Positions 6,232 through 9,125 of a stretch of 9,125 bases of DNA are shown one piece after another. The notes below the pieces were generated by a model. It worked only from the letters and a program-made list of their open reading frames with translations. It searched no databases and was not told where the DNA came from. The DNA lies in the NCBI GenBank assembly GCA_026982585.1, contig JALSGW010000374.1, positions 1 to 9,125 of the forward strand. Direction: 5' to 3'. Positions within the stretch are counted from its first letter, which is position 1. Each line of letters begins with the position of its first letter. The stretch is from Alphaproteobacteria bacterium. GTDB lineage: Bacteria; Pseudomonadota; Alphaproteobacteria; Geminicoccales; Geminicoccaceae. The position numbers and the translations under genes are program-made.

Positions 6232-7079
6232 GGTGCCGGCACCACCCGGTGTTCCTGCACCCCGAGCCCTTCCACTCCGAGCCGCACGGTCTGCCCCGGG
6301 CGCAGGAACACCGGCGGGTTGCGCGCCATGCCGACCCCGGGTGGGGTGCCGGTGGCGACGACGTCTCCGGGGTGGAGGGTCATGAACTGGGAGATGTAGT
6401 GGATGAGGAAGGGCACCTTGAAGATCATGGTGCGGGTGCTGCCGTCCTGGTAGCGGCGGCCGTCCACCTCCAGCCACAGCCGCAGATCGTTGGGGTCGGG
6501 CACCTCCTCGCGGGTCACGAGCCAGGGTCCGAGGGGGGCGAAGGTGTCGTGGCTCTTGCCCTTCACCCACTGGCCGCCGCGCTCGATCTGGAACGACCGC
6601 TCCGAGACGTCGTTGATCACCAGATAACCCGCCACATGTTCGAGCGCCCGGTCCTCGGCCACGTATTTGGCGCGGCTGCCGATCACCACCGCGAGCTCCA
6701 CCTCGAAGTCGGTGCGCTCCGAGCCGCGCGGCAGTTCGAGGTCGTCGAACGGCCCGCAGATGGCGCTGGTGGCCTTGCTGAACAGGATGGGCTCCGCCGG
6801 GATCCGGGCGCCGGTCTCGGCGGCGTGGTCGGCATAGTTGAGGCCGACGGCCACGATCTTGCCCACGCCCGCAACCGGCGGTCCGAGGCGCGGCCGTCCT
6901 TCCACCCGCGGCAGGCGGGCGGGATCGAGCGCGCCAAGACGCGCCAGCACCTCGGGAGCCAGCGCGGCACCGTCCAGATCCGGGATGATGCCGGAAAGAT
7001 CACGGATCGCGCCCTCCTGGTCGAGGAGCCCCGGCCGCTCCTCACCCGGCGCACCGAAACGCACCAGTCTCACCCTCAT
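6228..7079 (-). CDS. Fumarylacetoacetate hydrolase (FAH) family protein
   Basis: FAH-family enzymes use a divalent metal to hydrolyse, decarboxylate or hydrate 2-oxo or acylpyruvate-like acids in the cytoplasm. The 283-residue product matches the roughly 280-residue branch often annotated as 2-keto-4-pentenoate hydratase or ureidoglycolate lyase-like. Visible motifs are VGLNYADHAAETG (78-90), PILFSKATSAICGP (97-110), the metal-ligand block DFEVELAVVIG (Glu126, Glu128) with Asp157 in GYLVINDVSER, WVKGKSHDTFAPLGP (171-185) and GDVVATGTPPGVG (238-250). All expected metal ligands are present, so it is probably active. The substrate cannot be read from the sequence and the neighbours do not help. 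ATG 7079 has its Shine-Dalgarno only two bases away; GTG 7073 gives the more usual opening MRLVRFG with eight-base spacing and may be the true start. It converges with the preceding gene. Confidence 0.9.
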   Translation of the reverse strand: MRVRLVRFGAPGEERPGLLDQEGAIRDLSGIIPDLDGAALAPEVLARLGALDPARLPRVEGRPRLGPPVAGVGKIVAVGLNYADHAAETGARIPAEPILFSKATSAICGPFDDLELPRGSERTDFEVELAVVIGSRAKYVAEDRALEHVAGYLVINDVSERSFQIERGGQWVKGKSHDTFAPLGPWLVTREEVPDPNDLRLWLEVDGRRYQDGSTRTMIFKVPFLIHYISQFMTLHPGDVVATGTPPGVGMARNPPVFLRPGQTVRLGVEGLGVQEHRVVPAP

Positions 7080-7100
7080 CCCCTCCGATCAGCCCCTTTT

Positions 7101-7129
7101 CCCATAGGACGGCGACCGCGCTCGGGCAA
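7101..7129 (-). promoter_or_regulatory. Candidate promoter of the FAH-family gene
   Basis: Read on the minus strand, TTGCCC (7129-7124) and TATGGG (7106-7101) are 17 bp apart. Transcription would start about 15 nt before the coding start. The -10 is weak. The -35 lies in one arm of the shared palindrome. Confidence 0.4.
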
Positions 7130-7141
7130 ATCCCTTTGCCC
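7124..7141. promoter_or_regulatory. 18-bp palindrome shared by two divergent promoters (candidate operator)
   Basis: GGGCAAA (7124-7130), TCCC, and TTTGCCC (7135-7141) form a perfect inverted repeat with seven-base arms. It lies between the divergent FAH-family and PmtA-like genes. Each arm contains TTGCCC, positioned as a -35 element for one direction. A regulator bound here could block or activate both genes. The regulator is unknown. Confidence 0.5.
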
Positions 7142-7163
7142 CGGGGCCGGAGAGCGCTATTTT
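7136..7163 (+). promoter_or_regulatory. Candidate promoter of the PmtA-like methyltransferase gene
   Basis: TTGCCC (7136-7141) and TATTTT (7158-7163) are 16 bp apart, the same layout as the rpsF promoter candidate. Transcription would start near 7170, leaving a leader of about 105 nt before ATG 7276. Confidence 0.45.
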
Positions 7164-7275
7164 GGAAGGTTACACGGAGAGGCGGGATCGCGGCGGTTTT
7201 GGGCCATCAGGTGAAACGGCCGGAGGTCAGGGCCGCATCCGGACGGACGCGGGATCCGGGGTGTGGAGGAAGGAC

Positions 7276-7854
7276 ATGTTGCATACCAAGGGCCTCAAGG
7301 AGGGGGAGCTGTTCTTCCGGCAGTGGCTGCGTTCGCCCAAATCGGTCGGCTCCATCCTTCCCTCGTCGCGGGCGCTGTGCCGCACCATCGCGAGCGAAGT
7401 GCGCTGGCACCCCGGCGCGTATGTGGTGGAACTGGGCGGGGGTACCGGCGTGATCACCAAGGCGTTGATCGAGCGGGGGGTGCCGCCGGAGCGCCTGGTG
7501 GTGGTGGAACTGGACGACGCCCTGTTCGCCTATCTGCGCCAGCAGTTTCCCGAAAGCCCCGTGGTGCAGGGGGACGCCGCCCGGCTCGGCGAGATCCTCG
7601 CGGGACTCGGGGTCGATCGGGTGTCCTCGGTGGTGTCGGGACTTCCCATGCTGAACATGCCCGAGAGCTTCCAGCGCCGGGTGGTGGAAGAGAGCTTCCG
7701 GGCCATGGGCGAAGACGGCATCATGCTGCAGTACACCTATCTGCCCCGCTGCCCGATCCCGGCCGACAAGTTCGGGCTCGAGGCGGAGCTCGTGGGCTTC
7801 GTGTGGCGCAACCTGCCGCCCGCCACCGTGTGGCGCCTGCGCCGCAAGGGCTGA
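7276..7854 (+). CDS. PmtA-like class I SAM-dependent methyltransferase (phospholipid N-methyltransferase / KsgA-like group)
   Basis: The 192-residue protein resembles the short alphaproteobacterial group that includes the Rhodobacter-type phosphatidylethanolamine N-methyltransferase PmtA. Features are FFRQWLRSPKSVGSILPSSRAL (13-34, usual opening), SAM motif I VVELGGGTGVIT (50-61), acidic motif II VVVELD (75-80), QGDAARL (98-104), SGLPMLNMP (121-129, in the place of the substrate-loop motif of KsgA-like enzymes), LQYTYLPRCPIP (151-162) and WRNLPPATVWRLRRKG (177-192). There is no signal peptide or membrane span, as expected for an enzyme acting at the inner membrane surface. PmtA makes phosphatidylcholine, but many members of this group are untested, so the substrate is uncertain. 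The ATG at 7276 follows GGAGGAAGGAC closely; the longer open frame upstream crosses the promoter and lacks conservation. Confidence 0.82.
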   Translation: MLHTKGLKEGELFFRQWLRSPKSVGSILPSSRALCRTIASEVRWHPGAYVVELGGGTGVITKALIERGVPPERLVVVELDDALFAYLRQQFPESPVVQGDAARLGEILAGLGVDRVSSVVSGLPMLNMPESFQRRVVEESFRAMGEDGIMLQYTYLPRCPIPADKFGLEAELVGFVWRNLPPATVWRLRRKG

Positions 7855-7891
7855 GGAAGCCGGCCGGGATTTGGTTTCATTCGTGAAGGAA

Positions 7892-7921
7892 TTGCCCGCG
7901 CCTGGCGAAGGATGCTATCGG
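7892..7921 (+). promoter_or_regulatory. Weak candidate promoter of the binding-protein gene
   Basis: TTGCCC (7892-7897) and TATCGG (7916-7921) are 18 bp apart, upstream of the gene at 7971. The -10 is poor. I see no convincing terminator after the preceding gene, so read-through is also possible. Confidence 0.3.
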
Positions 7922-7925
7922 CGTG

Positions 7926-7948
7926 CGCGGGCGATCGCACCGCCCGTG
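7926..7948 (+). other. Leader hairpin upstream of the binding-protein gene
   Basis: CGGGCG (7928-7933) and CGCCCG (7941-7946) pair around the loop ATCGCAC; a G-T and a C-G pair extend the stem to eight. It ends 12 bases before the ribosome-binding site GGAGG (7961-7965). It could affect message stability or translation; chance is possible at this GC content. Confidence 0.3.
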
Positions 7949-7970
7949 GACCCAGTCGAGGGAGGGAAGC

Positions 7971-9113
7971 ATGTCCGTGCGATCCGCGATGCTCGTCAGC
8001 TTAGCGGCGGGAACCATGCTGGCCTCCGCCGCCATCGCCGAGGAACCCATTACCATCGGCTCCTTCCTGGCGGTGACCGGCCCCGCCACCTTTCTGGGCG
8101 ATCCCGAGAAGAAGACCCTCGAACTCTATGTGGAGAAGATCAACAGCGAGGGCGGGGTGCTCGGCCATCCCCTGGAGCTGATCGTCTACGACACCGGCAC
8201 CAGCGCCAAGAACGCCCGCACCTTCGCCAAGCGCCTGATCGAACAGGACCAGGTGGACTTCATCATCGGCGGCACCACCACCGGCGACACCATGGCCGCC
8301 GTGGATCTGGTGGAACGGGCCGAGATCCCCTTCATCTCCCTGGCCGGCGCCTCGGTGATCATCGATCCGGTCAAGAAGTGGGTGTTCAAGACGCCCCACA
8401 CCGACCGCATGGCGGTCCAGAAGGCCTATGAGGACATGAAACGGGAGGGGGTGAGCAGCATCGCCCTGATCGCCGGATCCGGAGGTTTCGACAAGTCCTG
8501 CCTCAAGAACGCCCAGGATCTCGCCGACGACTACGGTCTCGCCGTCAAGGCGGTGGAGCAGTACGGCAAGGGCGACACCGACATGACCCCGCAGCTCACC
8601 AAGATCAAGAACGCCGGGGTCGATGCGGTGCTGTTCTGCGGTTTCGGAGCGCCCTCGGTGATCGTGGCCAAGAATTTCCAGCAGCTGGCCATCCCCGCGC
8701 GGCTCTACTACAACCACGGCGCCTGCTCCAAGAGCTTCATCGAAGGCGCCGGAGCGGCGGCGGAAGGCATCCGGCTGCCCTGCGCGGCCCTGGTGGTGGC
8801 GGACCAGCTCCCCGAGGACGACCCCCAGCGGGAGGTGGCGCTCGCCTACATCCGCACCTACGAAGAGGCCTTCGGCGAAGAGGTGTCCACCTTCGGCGGA
8901 CATGCCTATGACGCCCTGTTCCTGCTGGTGGGGGCCATCGAACGCGCCGGCACCACCGATCGCGCCAAGGTGCGCGACGCCCTCGAGGCCACCCGCGACT
9001 TCTACGGGGTGGGCGGCATCTTCAACATGAGCCCCGAGGACCACATGGGCCTCGGCCTCGAATCCTTCAAAATGATCGAGGTGCGGGACGGCAACTGGAA
9101 GTTGCTGTACTGA
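7971..9113 (+). CDS. ABC transporter periplasmic substrate-binding protein, LivK/branched-chain amino-acid type
   Basis: The 380-residue protein is a periplasmic solute receptor of the Leu/Ile/Val-binding superfamily (peripla_BP_6), which delivers ligands to LivHM/LivGF-type ABC transporters. A Sec signal peptide is clear: MSVRSAMLV, a hydrophobic core, and the cleavage site AIA|EEP after residue 23. The mature protein opens ITIGSFLAVTGPATFLGDPEKKTLELYVE (28 on) and continues GGVLGHPLELIVYDTG, DFIIGGTTTGDTMAAV (96-111), PFISLAGASVIIDPVKKWVF, SGGFDKSCLKNAQDLADDYG, GDTDMTPQLTKIKNAGVDAV (201-220) and GGHAYDALFLLVGAIERAG (309-327). Members of this family bind amino acids, amides, urea or aromatic acids; the ligand cannot be told here. 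Four cysteines (177, 223, 252, 271) might form disulfides. ATG 7971 is chosen over the open frame from 7923 because it begins the signal peptide and has GGAGG five bases upstream. Its permease genes are probably just past the right edge. Confidence 0.92.
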   Translation: MSVRSAMLVSLAAGTMLASAAIAEEPITIGSFLAVTGPATFLGDPEKKTLELYVEKINSEGGVLGHPLELIVYDTGTSAKNARTFAKRLIEQDQVDFIIGGTTTGDTMAAVDLVERAEIPFISLAGASVIIDPVKKWVFKTPHTDRMAVQKAYEDMKREGVSSIALIAGSGGFDKSCLKNAQDLADDYGLAVKAVEQYGKGDTDMTPQLTKIKNAGVDAVLFCGFGAPSVIVAKNFQQLAIPARLYYNHGACSKSFIEGAGAAAEGIRLPCAALVVADQLPEDDPQREVALAYIRTYEEAFGEEVSTFGGHAYDALFLLVGAIERAGTTDRAKVRDALEATRDFYGVGGIFNMSPEDHMGLGLESFKMIEVRDGNWKLLY

Positions 9114-9125
9114 CGGATTTCCGCT

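Noticed and set aside
5323..6570. Minus-strand open frame of 415 codons across the convergent junction
   Set aside because: It is a shadow of the FAH-family gene in another frame and antisense to the methyltransferase.
5151..7214. Plus-strand open frame of 687 codons
   Set aside because: It runs through the methyltransferase gene in the wrong frame and then antisense through the FAH-family gene. Its sequence is compositionally biased and has no motif.
7855..7885. Intrinsic terminator after the PmtA-like gene
   Set aside because: GCCGGCCGG is self-complementary but has no proper loop, and the following ATTTGGTTT is not a clean T-run.
8001..9044. Minus-strand open frame of 347 codons opposite the binding-protein gene
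   Set aside because: It is His/Gly/Val-rich antisense sequence without a ribosome-binding site or motif; the plus-strand protein has a full signal peptide and family match.
1..9125. Mobile element, defence system, CRISPR array, RNA gene or biosynthetic cluster
   Set aside because: All nine genes belong to known housekeeping or metabolic families, base composition is even by eye, and I saw no transposase, integrase, repeat-spacer array, tRNA-like fold or att-like repeats.

Overview
The window is very GC-rich, densely coded bacterial DNA, most likely from an alphaproteobacterium. The reasons are an aerobic-type cobaltochelatase gene (cobN) behind cobU, a PhaR-type polyhydroxyalkanoate regulator, an NDUFAF5-like methyltransferase and a PmtA-like methyltransferase. 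I cannot name a genus. Nine protein-coding genes are supported. I see no tRNA, rRNA, CRISPR array, transposase, integrase, toxin-antitoxin pair or phage gene.

Layout. Positions 1-2930 (minus strand) hold the start of a cobalamin operon: cobU (2367-2930), then cobN (2379 down to the left edge). cobN starts with GTG inside the end of cobU, and its last third lies outside the window. The 222 bp from 2931 to 3152 separate this operon from the divergent ribosomal-protein operon. They hold a good sigma70-like promoter for rpsF and a structured mRNA leader. rpsF (S6), rpsR (S18) and rplI (L9) follow on the plus strand from 3153 to 4358 with 13-14 bp gaps. After 88 bp carrying two hairpins comes phaR (4447-5133).

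A 210-bp spacer with inverted and direct repeats leads to an NDUFAF5/BioC-like SAM methyltransferase (5344-6231). It converges with a fumarylacetoacetate-hydrolase-family gene (6228-7079, minus strand). Their stop codons overlap in one TTAA. The divergent region 7080-7275 carries an 18-bp palindrome that supplies the candidate -35 elements for both the hydrolase gene and a PmtA-like methyltransferase gene (7276-7854). The window ends with a LivK-type periplasmic binding protein gene (7971-9113). Its permease and ATPase partners are probably downstream, outside the window.

The genes do not form one system. They are a mosaic of housekeeping functions: B12 synthesis, ribosome assembly, carbon-storage regulation, probable respiratory complex I maturation, a small-molecule hydrolase, lipid or other methylation, and solute uptake. 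I found no convincing new multi-gene system. The points most worth checking are regulatory and architectural: the rpsF leader, the shared divergent palindrome, the overlapping convergent stop codons, the cobU-cobN junction, and the repeat-like spacer after phaR.
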